Below the pieces are notes generated by a model. The model saw only the letters and a program-made list of their open reading frames with translations. It was not told where the DNA came from and ran no database searches. Shown one piece after another: positions 33,750 through 44,955 of a stretch of 64,000 nt of DNA. The position numbers and the translations under genes are program-made. The stretch covers positions 34,099,963 through 34,163,962 of the forward strand of contig NC_134878.1 in the NCBI RefSeq assembly GCF_041734735.1, in the 5' to 3' direction. The DNA comes from Babylonia areolata (taxonomy: Eukaryota; Mollusca; Gastropoda; Neogastropoda; Buccinidae). The first letter of the stretch is position 1; the number at the start of each line of letters is the position of its first letter.

Positions 33750-33948
33750 GTGGAGGTAGGCAGCATGGGTCCCACGTCACCCCTGCCCTCCCCCTTGCTG
33801 CGGAAATGTCGCGACGACCTGCCCTTCGGCGTGCCCTCCAGCCTGCGCCGCCTGCACCGCACCCTGTCGGAGGACACCAAGCAGAAGCGCCGTGAGAGCA
33901 TGCCCTCCACACCCACCCTGGCCCAGCCCCCACCGCCCATCAGTCACA
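33750..33948 (+). CDS. MAST: MAST-family kinase, exon B
   Basis: Acceptor TTATTCAG|GTGGAG and donor CACA|GTGAGT; enters in phase 0, leaves in phase 1. It encodes SPLPSPLLRKCRDDLPFG, then RRLHRTLSEDTKQKRRESMP and a proline-rich end PPPPISH. In vertebrate MAST2/MAST4 the same order appears as PxxFRKCSNPD and RQLSEDGRQLRRGS (from memory), which is the basis for the call. RTLSED and KRRESMPS look like basophilic kinase or 14-3-3 sites. Its GC and CpG content is far above the neighbouring intron. Confidence 0.88.
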
Positions 33949-34659
33949 GTGAGTTGGTTGCCTGTTACATCGTGATGTTACCTTCCATTCAGCAGGTTTC
34001 AGCTTACCTCCTTCACTCTCTTCTCCTCTTGCGCCCTCTTTGTTTTGTCATTGTTCTGGATGGGCAGTCAGACAGATAGGCAGACAAGACAAGACAAGAC
34101 AATGCAAAACAGAGAGAGAAAGACAGAGACACACATGGAGAAAAGTTTTGACCAGTCATAGAAACCTGGAAAAGTCTTGAGGAAAATGAGAGAACCATTT
34201 CCTGGGGCTGGAAAGGTCTTGAAAAAATATGTTTTGTCCTTCAATTCAGTGTCTTGAAAAGTCTTCAACTCTTAGAATCTTAATAAAAACCTTGACCAGT
34301 ACCATTTAGCCAAGAGTATGATGCATTAAAAAAAAAAAAAAAAAGCAGACAAGCAGAAAGTGATTTAAAATTGAGCCTTGATACTAGGATATCTGCTGAT
34401 ATGTTTGTCAGCAGTGTCACAAATTTGGTTCAGTCTGGCTTTGTACTTGGTATGGAGAATTTTCAGAGTGGCACAGAAAAGAAAGTTGTGGTTAAAATAT
34501 GGAATTTGTTTGGTCACATCTGTGGGAGTATTTGTCAGTGTGATCTAAAACAAAATTCTTTTTGTGTGTATGCCTTAGATTTTCACTTTGTTTTTGATAG
34601 TTTAATGATGATGATTGATGATGGGGGTGACGATGATCCTGCTTTCAGGGGGCCTTTGA

Positions 34660-34925
34660 GGTGTGGGACTACTTTACAAGGCTGTACGCTCAATATATAT
34701 CCCAACATCAGCCAGGCTGAGAGTCTGTACAGACACTTGCAGAGTTGACAAGGAAATTAAGCAACACTCTCCAGTACACGTCTATGAATGGGTGACCCTT
34801 GATTGTGTGGTCCCAGTCTTCCCATTCAAGCTCATAGCACACTTAGCTCTGAGTAGGAGCTGGCCACGGGTTGAAATCCCTCATCTTACCCCAGTTTGTG
34901 TTAGGGATCAAACCTGAATCCTTCC
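34660..34925 (+). mobile_element. Composite SINE with 5S-rRNA-like and tRNA-like promoter blocks
   Basis: The stretch AAATTAAGCAACACTCTCC (about 34755), then CAGTACACG and GAATGGGTGACCC (34786-34800) follows the order of the 3' half of 5S rRNA (AAGTTAAGCAACG...GTACTTGGATGGGTGACC), including the internal-promoter region. About 50 bp later TAGCTCTGAGTAGGAGC and CGGGTTGAAATCCC resemble a tRNA A box and B box. This fits a SINE3-like or composite SINE. The 5' half of the 5S part is not convincing, and no second copy was found here. Confidence 0.45.
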
Positions 34926-34949
34926 AGTCATCAGTCTGCAAATCTCTGT

Positions 34950-35944
34950 ATTTACAAGTTTCAGTGTTTGTGTGTTCACAGGTGTCAATGTCTGTCTGTG
35001 TTCTACAAGTGTCAGTGTTTACAGGTGTCTTGTGTTTAATGGTGTCTATGTATGTAATGGTGTCAGTGTCTAAAACCTGGCCCATGTTGGTTTGTTTTTT
35101 GTTTAAAAAAAATAAAATTTTTTTATACTGCTCTCAGTTTCTGTGTGTTCACAGGTGTCAGTGTGTGTGTTTACAAATGTTTGTGTCTATAGATGTCAGT
35201 GCTTGTATGTTTACAGGTATCAGTTTACTTGTGTTTAACAGGTGTCAGTGTCTCTGTGTTTACATGTATCAATGACTGTGTGTTTACAATTGTCTGTGTA
35301 TTTACAGGTGTTTGTTTTACAGATGTCCTTGTATGTTTGTTTGCAGGTTTCAGTGTGTTTGCATGTCATGTCTCAGTGTCTGTGTTTACTGGTGTCAGTG
35401 GTTTTACATGTGTCAGTGTCTGTGTTTTTAATATGTGTCAGTGTGTTTTACAGGTGTCTGTACATGTTTACATGTATCAGAGTCTGTGTTTACGGATGTC
35501 AGTGTTTGTGTGTTTACAAGTGTCAGTGTGTGTTGACAGTATTATGTTTGTTTACAGGTTTCAGTATATGTTCACGGGTGTCTGTGTTCACACCTAAGTG
35601 TCTGTTCACACCTGAGTGTCTGTTTACAGGTGACAGTATCTGTGTTTACATATTTCAGTCTATTTGCGTTTACAGGTTTCAGTGTCTGTGTTTATCAGTG
35701 TCTGTTTTTATAACTGTCAGTGTTTACAGACATCAGTGTATATGTTTGCAGGTGCCTGTGTGTGTTTATAGGTGTGTCTATGTGTATGTTACAGGTGTCA
35801 TTGTGTTAACATGTGTCAGTATCTGTGTATATCTGTGTGTATTTTACAGGTGTCGTGTCAGCAGGTGTCAATATCTGTGTTTTACAGGTGTCTGTTTCTG
35901 TCTGTGTTTACAGGTGTCAGTGTCTGTATGTTTACAGGTGTCAG
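34950..35944 (+). repeat. ~24-bp minisatellite whose unit contains a splice acceptor
   Basis: About 40 degenerate units of GTGTTTACAGGTGTCAGTGTCT, interrupted at 35070-35135 by A/T-rich DNA. About 14 units keep an intact TTTACAG|GTG-type junction, for example near 35150, 35236, 35307, 35452, 35629, 35793, 35847, 35887, 35913 and 35937. The last one is the real acceptor of MAST exon C. Because the usual period is a multiple of three, long open frames run through it (35242-35952, 236 codons), rich in VSVCLQV; these are repeat artefacts unless spliced in. Confidence 0.92.
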
Positions 35945-36026
35945 TGCCCTGATAGAGCCCACCAACCTGCTGCGCATGAGGAATTCTGCCCTGGGTCAGT
36001 CGGCCCCCTCTCTCACCAACAGTCTG
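35938..36026 (+). CDS. MAST: MAST-family kinase, exon C
   Basis: Acceptor TTTACAG|GTGTCAG and donor CTG|GTAAGT; enters in phase 1, leaves in phase 0. It encodes (S)VSALIEPTNLLRMRNSALG followed by QSAPSLTNSL. The block NLxRMRxxxLGQSAPSLTxSLK is one of the most conserved pieces of MAST N-termini, so this exon anchors the whole gene call. The first ten bases of the exon are themselves the end of the upstream minisatellite, so residues VSA derive from, or seeded, the repeat. Using the acceptor one unit upstream (35914) would add eight in-frame residues, VSVCMFTG. Confidence 0.92.
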
Positions 36027-36912
36027 GTAAGTCACCTGACCTGTTCCTTGCCAGTGTCTGTCCCTGCCTTTTACCTTTCATTGGCACAGCAAGAATGCAT
36101 TAAAGGGTTCATACAGGTTTTTATAATTCTTTTATGTTCTAAGAATTTGTTGTTGTTTTTCTAAAGAAGATGCCTTTTTAAATCCAGAAAAGTTTTAAAA
36201 TTTTTTTTATAATGATACAGGTTTGTTCAAAGCTGTTAATTTTGTTGCCCCCTTATATTTGAAACAAAAGAAAGATAATCATTTATGTCAGTGATACAAC
36301 ACAACTTTGAAATGTTCCACTTGAATATTGAATTGATAAGTAAAATACTGTTGTACAAAATTAAAACTTAATCATGAAAGGATCTTTGTGACCAAAGCGC
36401 AGACACTTAAAATGTCATGCGTTCCTTCCAGGTTCCTGAAATGTTTGGGGGTTTTTTTTTGGGTTTTTTTCAAGTTTTCTTGTTTCTAAATTTTTTGATA
36501 AAAATCTGTATAGACCCTGTAAAAATGGCCCTCACCGATGTGTCATCTGTTGCCTGCTTTGTTATGTTTGTCACACTTTGCTTCAGTCGACACCAGCGAA
36601 TGAGTGACTTCTGGTTTTGCAATCCAAGTTGTTTGTAGGAAAGATTGTGACATGGCCAGTGGAGAGAGGGCAAATTCTGTCTTTTCCTTGAAGTTGTACA
36701 TATCAGTCAGCATCAGTGAAATCTCTTGTTCATTTTGTGAAGGAAGTCTGATGGTTCAGAAAAAAACAAAACAAAAAAAACTGGGGGGGGGGAATCCTCC
36801 TTCATGAGTATTTTTTTTTCACTTCTTTTCCTTTTCTGTGAAGTTGTTAGGACAGGCAGTGTAGAAAGTATCACTCGTTCCGTTACCTTTGACAGAAGTG
36901 TTGACATCAGTT

Positions 36913-36913
<1 letters not shown>

Positions 36914-36944
<31 letters not shown>
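36914..36944. repeat. (CA)n microsatellite
   Basis: Perfect CA run. Confidence 0.95.
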
Positions 36945-37439
36945 CCACCTGTTTATTTTTTTCTCTCCTTTTCCTCCATTTTTACTATGGGCAGTGCATT
37001 CATATAACCAGTTTATCATCTGAGGCTTTTGCTTAGAACATTAAACATTGGCTGGTGTAGTTCACCATGAATGTTTTGTTTTGAGTTTGAACTACATTGA
37101 GTGTTCATGCAGAATGTTGAGTTTTTAGAATGTGAGGGGGATAGGTCGGATGGAGAGTTCATCTTGGATGGAGAGTTTTGTCTTGTGTGTGACACTGTCA
37201 TTCTTTCATACAGCTGCCATTCCAAGAGTAGGAGGCTGTGCTTGATGTGCACACTTATTTGAAAATTACAGCCTTTTGAGAGAAAAAAGTATGTATGTGT
37301 GTGTGTATATACATACACACACATTAAGAAAATAGTGTTTTATTTTTTATTTTTTGTGTTTTAATCTTGATTTTTTTTCTGGATCAGCTACATCCATCTT
37401 GCAGCATCTTTTTCACTGAGAAGAATGGAATAATCATGT

Positions 37440-38186
37440 CTGTGCACTAGCCCCTCCCCCCTCCCCCACCATTCCATCTCCCCTCTTCAGTGTTTTTGTT
37501 TTGCTGGGCTGGCAAGGTGGCCATCTGTGGAGTGTGGGTGAGGTCGGGGGTGGGGGTGGAGGGGTTGGACGTGACAGAATGTTGTGATGGCAGTAGTGGT
37601 GGAAGGTGGAGTGGGTGGTGGTAGTGATGGTGGACAGGAGTTGTGTTCCTTATTGATTTCTGGATCCTATTTCCCACCCACCCACCCCTCGCCAACCCCC
37701 CTACCCCCACACCCCCCATCCCTGATTCCCCACTCCCTGTATTATGCTGATTTTGTTTTTGTGCTGCACTGCCTGGTGTCTGTCTTTGGGCATGACCTTC
37801 CCTGCCCTGCCCTGCCCCCACCCCCATCCCTTAGTCTCCACCCCCCCTCCCTCCCTCACACACAGGCACTGAATGTTCCTCCATTCCACAGCCCTCCAGA
37901 ATTGGGGTGGTGTGTGAGAGGGTTGGGGGTGGGGGGTAGCTGTGGACATGGGTGCAGTAGGGTGGGGGTGGGGGGGGGTGGACAATGGGCACCAGTGAGG
38001 GTGGTCAGGAGATGTGGGGTGGGTGGTTTGGGAGAGGGGATGAGTTGTGTGACTGTGGGGTTCAGATTTTTGCTGACTGGACTCTGAAGACTCGTATTCC
38101 ACCTCCCCTACTCACCATCATAGTCATGGCATTCCCTAGACACTGCCAGTGTGTGTGTGGAGGGGATGGGGGGGGGGGGGGGGGGT
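37440..38186. repeat. G-tract / C-tract cluster (potential G-quadruplex DNA)
   Basis: C-rich on + at 37447-37475, 37677-37725 and 37800-37860; G-rich on + at 37535-37570, 37905-38050 and a G run of about 17-18 at 38169-38186. Many runs of three or more G sit within short loops on one strand or the other. Confidence 0.7.
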
Positions 38187-38399
38187 AACAAAATTTTTGA
38201 GCGTGTGTGTGTTGTTGTGGTGGTGGTGGTAGTGTTGATGGTGGTGGTGTTGCTTTAAGAAACCTACAATATTGTACCAATATTGTACAAAAGAGGGTAT
38301 GAAGAGGAGAGGATTTAATGCTGAGAAGATGAGTGTAGCAGTGAAATCGGAAAGAAACATCCTGCATTCTACTCCCAAACTGTTACTTAATAGCAAAAT

Positions 38400-38515
38400 A
38401 ACTCGTGAGGAATGAAGCACTCTCCCTGGGGATAGCAGTTCTAATTTCACACAGAAAAAACCGCTGTGACAAAAAAGTAATACAATACAAATCCAGTACA
38501 AAACAATACAGTGCT
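38400..38515 (+). mobile_element. SINE family A tail-1 fragment
   Basis: Contains GAAGCACTCTCCCTGGGGAT, GCAGTTCTAATTTCACACAG, CTGTGACAAAAAAGTAATAC and ends in AATACAAATCC-like tail units. It is the reverse complement of the tail-1 blocks seen on + at 42.8-44.6 and 54.7 kb. Confidence 0.7.
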
Positions 38516-38726
38516 GAATCTTGTTCAGAGACAAATCAAAGCACTTTTCACACTCAACTGTCACATAATTTTCAGCTCTGACAATCGCAGTTGATGGGTG
38601 GGTGTTGCTAATTGCCAGACACGGAAAAGAGGATACCATGGCATGCTACTACACCTCTACTTCCCTCCTCCTTCTCCCTCTGCAAGCACTGTTACATGCA
38701 AGCATGCAAAGGCATGCACGCGAAAA

Positions 38727-38842
38727 CACGCATGCACAAATGTCGTACTGACATGCAAGCAGGCATGCACATGCACGTGAACACACACGCACGCACAAAT
38801 GTCGTGCTGACATGCAAGCAGGCATGCACATGCACGTTCACA
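38727..38842. repeat. Tandem duplication, unit ~58 bp
   Basis: Two near-identical copies of CGCACAAATGTCGTGCTGAC...ATGCAAGCAGGCATGCACAT ending in ACGTGAACACA / ACGTTCACACA. It is part of a GCATGC-rich stretch (38696-38865). Confidence 0.85.
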
Positions 38843-41800
38843 CACATGCACGCACACACGCAATAATGATTGGGATTGAGAACGAGCCAGGCAGACAGGT
38901 GTACACCCAGATAAGTCCAAGAACAGGTGCCCTGTTGATATGGCTCAAAGATGGTTCAGGGGGGTAAAATAGTAGACATGGTGTGTGACTGTAACTGTAA
39001 GCTGATTGCTGCAGATGAGATTTGGAGGGGGAGGGGGGGGGGGTGACAGGAATGTGCTGTTGGCTATGTTGATCAGCTTATTGTCTTTTCTGGCTGCTTA
39101 CCACCTGCGCAATGTTGAACTGGAATGCATCTTTGTATACTTTTGTGTGTGTGCATGTGTGTGTGTTCTTCAGTTCAATGTCTGTCCACATAGTTTGATT
39201 TTAGACGAAAAAAATCTGAGCACAAAAGTGTATTTGTATTTGAAAGTTGTCTTCCACAGTAGCACTTGTCATGTTTGCTATAGTTAGTTTTGAATGCATT
39301 TAATTTCAGTCTGTGAACTAATGGTATAATTTGTCATAATGTGGATACGCATTAATTAAGTCAAAATTGAAAGACATGATGAAGTGTGTGTGTGTGTGTG
39401 TGTGTGCCCCCCTCTACTAGGTGACCTTTGGTGAAGGTATGGGTGCTTGTACACACTTGTATTCTCAGTCACACTGGGTCACATTCAGATGTGTGTCTGT
39501 GCACACATACTCACACTCACTCATGGACCCGTGCACACACATACTCTAGCAGCCTTTTGTGAAGAAGTCATTGCATCTACCGTCCACATGGCAGCTGGCT
39601 GTGCTGTGCATCGATTGCTTGTCACAGGGAGAACGGAGAATCATGGAGAATCGTTTCTTTTGGGGAAGAGGGGATGGGGTTGTCTTTTTGTTTGTTTTTT
39701 TGCCTGAGCTATTGCCTATTCACCTTTTTTGTTTAGATTTTTTTGCACTTGTTATTTCCGGGCTGGAGCCTTAAAGGCAATCTGCAATCCAGCCCCGCCC
39801 TTTTTTTTAGGTTTGTTTTGCTTTTGTGTTTATAATTTGGGTCCTGCGGAGGTTCCTGGCTGGTTTTTATCAAGCAGGGCATCCTATTGATTTTCTTTTC
39901 TGTCTGTGTGGCGGTGAGGGGCGATGCCAGTACACAGGATAGGGTAGGCCCGCTCTGCCGCTCATGGTCTTCCATATGGTTTCTGGATATCGGTGTTATC
40001 AAAGGTTTCCTCTTTTATATATCTTTTAACTGCTAAAAAAAAAAAAAAGTATTATTGCTGTGTCCTCACTTGATGAAGATAACACAGAGATACTAAAAAG
40101 TTGCTGGATCGCTCTCTTTTTCCTCTAAGCAGTAGCAAATAACTATGAAATGGTTACCCATACTGAGATCATTAGATGAACAGACTTCACGTAAAAATCT
40201 AAAAGTTTACCATGCCATCAAAAGTAGAACTTCAAGGTTAACTTACAGCATTCACAGATCAAACTGGAAAAGACATATGATAAACTACTTGATCATGTAT
40301 GCCTTTGTCTGCACATTGACAAGTACACACTGCAAGAATGCCTGCACTAAAATTCATGCAAGCGCATGCGTGCATGCACACGCATGCACGCACACACTCC
40401 TCTCCCCCCACCTCCGGTCCCCACCCTGATCAGAAAAACAAAGTGGAAAAATGAATTACTGGCCACATACAATACCACCACATGGCAGGAAGCAGGAAAG
40501 GACTGCTCTCCATTTATAAATCATAAGATATCTTCCGTTGCAGTCTCTGCTGGTCTTGTTAGCATTCTGTTGATACTTCCATCCCACCGGAATGGAACGG
40601 TAGTGTAGTGTATTGTTGCTACCTCGGTGACTTGTTTCGCAGGCTGTGGTAGTGTTCCAATCTTAAGAGGAAAGCCGAGCAACGGAAGTGTGATGATGAA
40701 AATCATGCCCATGCATCAGTGGCAGCATCAGTCAGTAGTGTTTTATTGATCTCTCCCTCCCACCCCACCCCCAACCTTCTCTCCTGTCTAGTTTCTGTTA
40801 AAAGAGTTGCCCGTTGGGTAGAAAGAGACCTTTTTTCTGCAGTTTTGATTCTTCTAAGCCTTGAGTTGTATTACCAGAAAGAAGAGGCATTTCCTCTTTG
40901 TTTTTGAATTTGTCTGTCTTTCTGTCATACCCTGGGGCAGGAGAAAGGACTAGAAACTGCCACCACCCAACCCAGTTCTAACACTCATACAACACCCCCA
41001 CACAAAAATGGTAACAAAAAGTTCACATGTATTTTATTCAGAATGTGTAAAACTATTTGTATTACAAAATGTTCTTTTAGACTAACTCAGAAATGACAAA
41101 CAAGTATCAAATGTTAACACACACAAACCACGGGCACAAAGTGCTAGTGGAGGGGGAAGGAGATAATGAGGTCAGTCACGGTAGTGCGGAGCATGGATGA
41201 AATGCCATAAAATTTCATGGATTTTGTGGGGGGTTTTTGTTTTATTTTATCCAGGGTTGTTTTTTTTAAGACATGAGTTAGATAAGGACAACGACAGCAC
41301 TACCATTGAGGCCTCAGGGGTGTGAAATATTGTTTTGCAACCCTGAGAAGAATGCAAATTAGTGGACCTTGAATAGTTGCTTGTAAGGCTGAGTCCCCCC
41401 CATGATAAGCACCATGATTTGATTTTGATTTCCTCTTCTGCATAAGTGTGCACAGTGAGAGCATTGGCAGGGCTGCACATGTTGTTGACTGTGGAGATTA
41501 AGTACAAATCTCCACTCTCAACTCAACAGACATAATACTAGGTGAGAGAAGAAAAAAAAAGTCATAAATGTATAAGCCCACTCTTGCCAGTGAGTGAAAG
41601 TATCAAGTGTGTTGTGCTTGTATCAAGTGCAGTTTAGGAAGAGGAGTTAGGCTGAGCAGTGACACAGGGCTGGATTGCATGCTGCGTAAAGATTGTTTTA
41701 TTCTGTGGAATTAGCTGCAGACTTGGGAACATTTCTAATAGAAAGTTACCACTAGTGCTGCATGCAACCCGGCCCAGGAGTGGTAGTTGGAACCTGCCAT

Positions 41801-42077
41801 ATTTTCATTACCCCACCCCTTATTATGTCACTTGCCCTGGATCCTGTTCCAGTTTTTTGGTTGTTTTTTTTCTGATTGACGTTCCAGGGATCTGAACATT
41901 TGGAGGACTGTGATTGAATTTGTGTTGCATACAACAGTCATGAAAACAAACCCTTAAAGTTTGGTCACACTCCTGTGCCAGTCCGGTTTTACTGCATTTA
42001 CTTATTTGTTTATTTTGTTTGTCTCATTTCATTTTTGGCAAATGTTTCATACATACCTATGGTTGGTTCTTAGACTC

Positions 42078-42160
42078 TCAAGGTCCTGACCAGTGTGTTG
42101 GGTTTATGCTATGTCAGGTATCTGCTTCTTTCCTTTATTTTTCTTTTCTTCTCTTCTCTT

Positions 42161-42249
<89 letters not shown>

Positions 42250-42332
42250 ATCTTTTTTTTTTCTTTTTGATCAGATGTGATGTAATGTTTATGGATGTCA
42301 GCATGCTTTGTTACCTCCTTGAAACTGAAACT
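42078..42332 (+). mobile_element. SINE family A tail-2 fragment split by a pyrimidine expansion
   Basis: Left part CAAGGTCCTGACCAGTGTG, GTTGGGTTTATGC, GTCAGGTATCTGC; right part GATCAGATGTGATGTAATG, TGCTTTGTTACCTCC and the TTGAAACTGAAACTGAG end. Between the two hairpin arms lies about 140 bp of TTCTTTTCT and (CT)n (42166-42245). Confidence 0.7.
42166..42245. repeat. (CT)n microsatellite inside a SINE hairpin loop
   Basis: CT run with one GTGT interruption at about 42215. Confidence 0.95.
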
Positions 42333-42756
42333 GAGTCATCTTCAGGTCCACCATCGGTCCACACTGTACCCAGACCAGCCAGCCCCATTACTTCACTTGC
42401 AACTTGTGTTCCCAAAATGTCTGTACTCATTACACAATCACTGTCTGTGTCTCGTAAGTTGAAGCTTCCCAGGGGAAATGAAGAAATAGATTTCTGTGTA
42501 AGGTATCCTCTGTCTGGCCTTTCCCCTTGGGTAAAGGCAGAAGATTAATGGGGGAAGACGTAAACTTGTTTTACTTGATATACATCAGAGGGTGATGAAA
42601 CGGGTTTGGAAAGTGAAGAGTTTTCCCCACTCACTTAAGTCTGGATCCGCAGATGGCAGAAGATTTGATTTTTATGAACTGGTGGAAGAGTTTTTGACCT
42701 TTCGTTTTTCTCGCTTGTCTGTCCGTCTGTCTCTTCTGGTCCCTTTCTTCCTCTTT

Positions 42757-43150
42757 ATATTGTAATATTTTTTGTTATAACAGATTTGGGCTGTTCTCTT
42801 CGGGGAGAGTATGTTGCAACAATACAACACCACCTATTTTTTCTCCCTTTTTTCTTCCTGTCTACAACTTCGTGCAAGTGTTCTTGCACTAACTATGAAA
42901 ATGGAATTTTCTACAGGATTTTGTCAGACAGTTTTGTGCCATGGGTTATTTCATGTGCACTAGTTAGTGTATTCTGCACATGGGACCTCAGTTTAGTAGT
43001 CTCATTCGAAAGACTAGCACCCAGACCGCCACTCAAGGTGTAATGGAGGGGTGGTAAAATCCAGGTCCATTTATATGGGACTTCAGTTTGTTTTGGACAG
43101 TCATTTCCTGGTCTCGTGCAGTACCACTGGTCTTCACCGCTGTGTCTCAG
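42757..43150 (-). mobile_element. SINE family A copy (array unit 1)
   Basis: On + it reads TTGGGCTGTTCTCTTCGGGG, CAACACCACCTATTTTTTC, TCTACAGGATTTTGTCAGAC, GGACCTCAGTTTAGTAGTCTC and CCGCCACTCAAGGTGTAATGG. These are tail 1, core and post-head blocks in reverse. Confidence 0.75.
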
Positions 43151-43359
43151 ACATTGAATATTCAAGGAAATGGAGATTTCTTTGTAAGGTATCTCGGACC
43201 TTTTTTCGGGGGTGGCGGGGAAGATAGTGAGGAGAGGGGATTGCAAAGTGAAATTTCCTCCCCTTACTTTAGTCTGGGGAGAGGGAGGGAGGATCTGATA
43301 TTCTGAACTGGTGGGAGAGATTTTGGTTTTAGATTTGTTGGTTTCTGTGCCCGCCTGTG

Positions 43360-43775
43360 TCTTTTTCTCTTTACAGTGTTGTGCTTTTTATCACAACAGA
43401 TATCTTTTTGTGAGGTTCGGGCTGCTTTCTTCCGGAGACTGCGTTGCCACAGTGAAACGCCACCAGTTTGTGTTGGTTTTTTTGTCTGTGTGCGTATGTA
43501 TTTATTTAACTATCAAAGTGGATTTTCTGGCAAAATGTTGCCATGGACAACCCTTTTGTTGCTGTGGGTTCTTTTACGTGTGCAAATCATTGCATGCTGC
43601 ACACAGGGCATTGGTTTTTCATCACCTCAGAAAGACTAGCACTTAGACCACTACTCAAGGTATAATGGAGAAAGTAAAAATCCTAGTCTGCATATGGGAT
43701 TCAAACCTTTGGATACTTGTTTCCTTGCTGGGCGTATGACCACAAGGTTTCACCGCTCTGCCTCAGAAGTTGAAT
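43360..43775 (-). mobile_element. SINE family A copy (array unit 2)
   Basis: Reads on +: AGGTTCGGGCTGCTTTCTTC, AAAGTGGATTTTCTGGC, ACAACCCTTTTGTTGCTG, TGCATGCTGCACACAGGGC. The minus-strand head has AGCGGTGAAACCTTGTGGTC and the B box GGTTTGAATCCC, as in tRNA-derived SINEs. Confidence 0.8.
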
Positions 43776-44072
43776 GTCTCTGGAGAAATGAAATTGATTT
43801 CTGTGTAAGGTATCCCCAGTCTGGCTTCCCCCCTTGGGGTGAAGGGAGAAAGAAAGGAGGAAGATTAAGTGGAAGCCGTAAACATGGTGGTGGAGAGAAG
43901 TTCACAGTGGGTGAGGAGAGGGGATTGCTAAGTGAAAAGTTCTCTCCTCTTACTTTAGTCTGGAGAGAGGGTGGAGGAAGGATGTGAATTTGTGAACTGG
44001 TGGAGGAGTTGTTGGCCTTAGATTGGTTGGTCTCAGTCTGTCTCCATCCAGAGGCCATGGCACACATGCACA

Positions 44073-44220
44073 CGCACACACACACACACACACACACTCT
44101 CTCTCTCTCTCTCTCTCTACTACTGCTACTACTACTCCTGGTGACAATGATAATAATAGTAATAATAATAATGAGTACTTCATAATAATAGTAATAATAA
44201 TAATGAGTACTTATTACTTT

Positions 44221-44251
<31 letters not shown>
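44073..44251. repeat. (CA)n(CT)n, duplicated ATA-rich block, (CA)n
   Basis: CA 44073-44097, CT 44098-44119, a 35-bp AATAGTAATAATAATAATGAG-type unit present twice (about 44150-44212), then CA 44224-44251. Confidence 0.9.
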
Positions 44252-44494
44252 TGGATCCATGGAATACAGCTAATGGTACTGACTGAGTGCCTCAATTATG
44301 TAGAGACTGCTTGAAAAGGAATGAATTTAGATTTGTCTTTAAGGGTATCTAATCCCTTCCACTATGTCTGGCTGCTGTTTCTCATTTGTTTATGTAACTG
44401 CTCATCCTGCCCCAACCCCCATCCCCTCTTTGCATTTTGTATCTGCTGCCCCCCCTCATGTCTCGTCTTCCTGTCTGACTCAGTCCAGTCCAGT

Positions 44495-44955
44495 CCAGTG
44501 TGTATTGTATTACGTTGTATTTTTTGTCAAAACAGATTCCTCTTTGAAAAATTCAGGCTGCTCTCCCCAGGGAGAGTGCATTGCCACAGGGCAGTGCAAC
44601 ACATACATTTTTTGGGGGGAGGGGGGGGGGTTGTTTTTTCTGTCTTCAGTTGTATTTGTTTTTATTATCAAACTCATCCAAAGTGGATTTTTCTAAGGAT
44701 TGTGCTGGGGACAACTCATTTGTTGCTATGGGTTTTTTTTTTACAAGCTCTGAGTGCATGCTGCACACAGGACCTCAGCTTGTCGTCTCATCTGAAAGAT
44801 TAGCAGTGCACCCAAACAACCTTCAGGTCAAGTGATGGGGGGAGTAAAATATATATGTTTGTTTTTTTAATCTGGATTCGTGTGCAGGACTCAAACCCAT
44901 GGAAAGTCACTTCCTTGTTGGGCGCATAACCACAAGGCCATCTCTCCAGTATGTG
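44495..44955 (-). mobile_element. SINE family A copy (array unit 3), most complete
   Basis: It has all blocks: TTGTATTACGTTGTATTTTT tail, AGGCTGCTCTCCCCAGGGAG, TCCAAAGTGGATTTTTC, GGACAACTCATTTGTTGC, GCATGCTGCACACAGGACC and TCGTCTCATCTGAAAGATTAG. The minus-strand head GATGGCCTTGTGGTTATGCG (A box) and GGGTTTGAGTCC (B box) is a good tRNA-like pol III promoter. Confidence 0.85.

Larger units (their letters stand above)
36030..42075. other. MAST intron C-D, left part
   Basis: CpG-poor. Contents: (CA)n at 36914-36944, G-rich/C-rich DNA at 37440-38186, a SINE tail at 38.4 kb, a 58-bp tandem duplication at 38.73 kb and (GT)n at 39384-39406. No exon recognised. Confidence 0.5.

Noticed and set aside
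35242-35952. 236-codon open frame rich in VSVCLQV
   Set aside because: It is the 24-bp minisatellite read in frame; the period keeps it open. It is not a membrane protein gene.
40145-40330. MKWLPILRSLDEQTSRKNLK-type frame
   Set aside because: Short, no family recognised, no splice sites, AT-rich composition like the intron.
44880-44955. A tRNA gene on the minus strand
   Set aside because: A and B boxes are present but no full cloverleaf; it is the head of a SINE.
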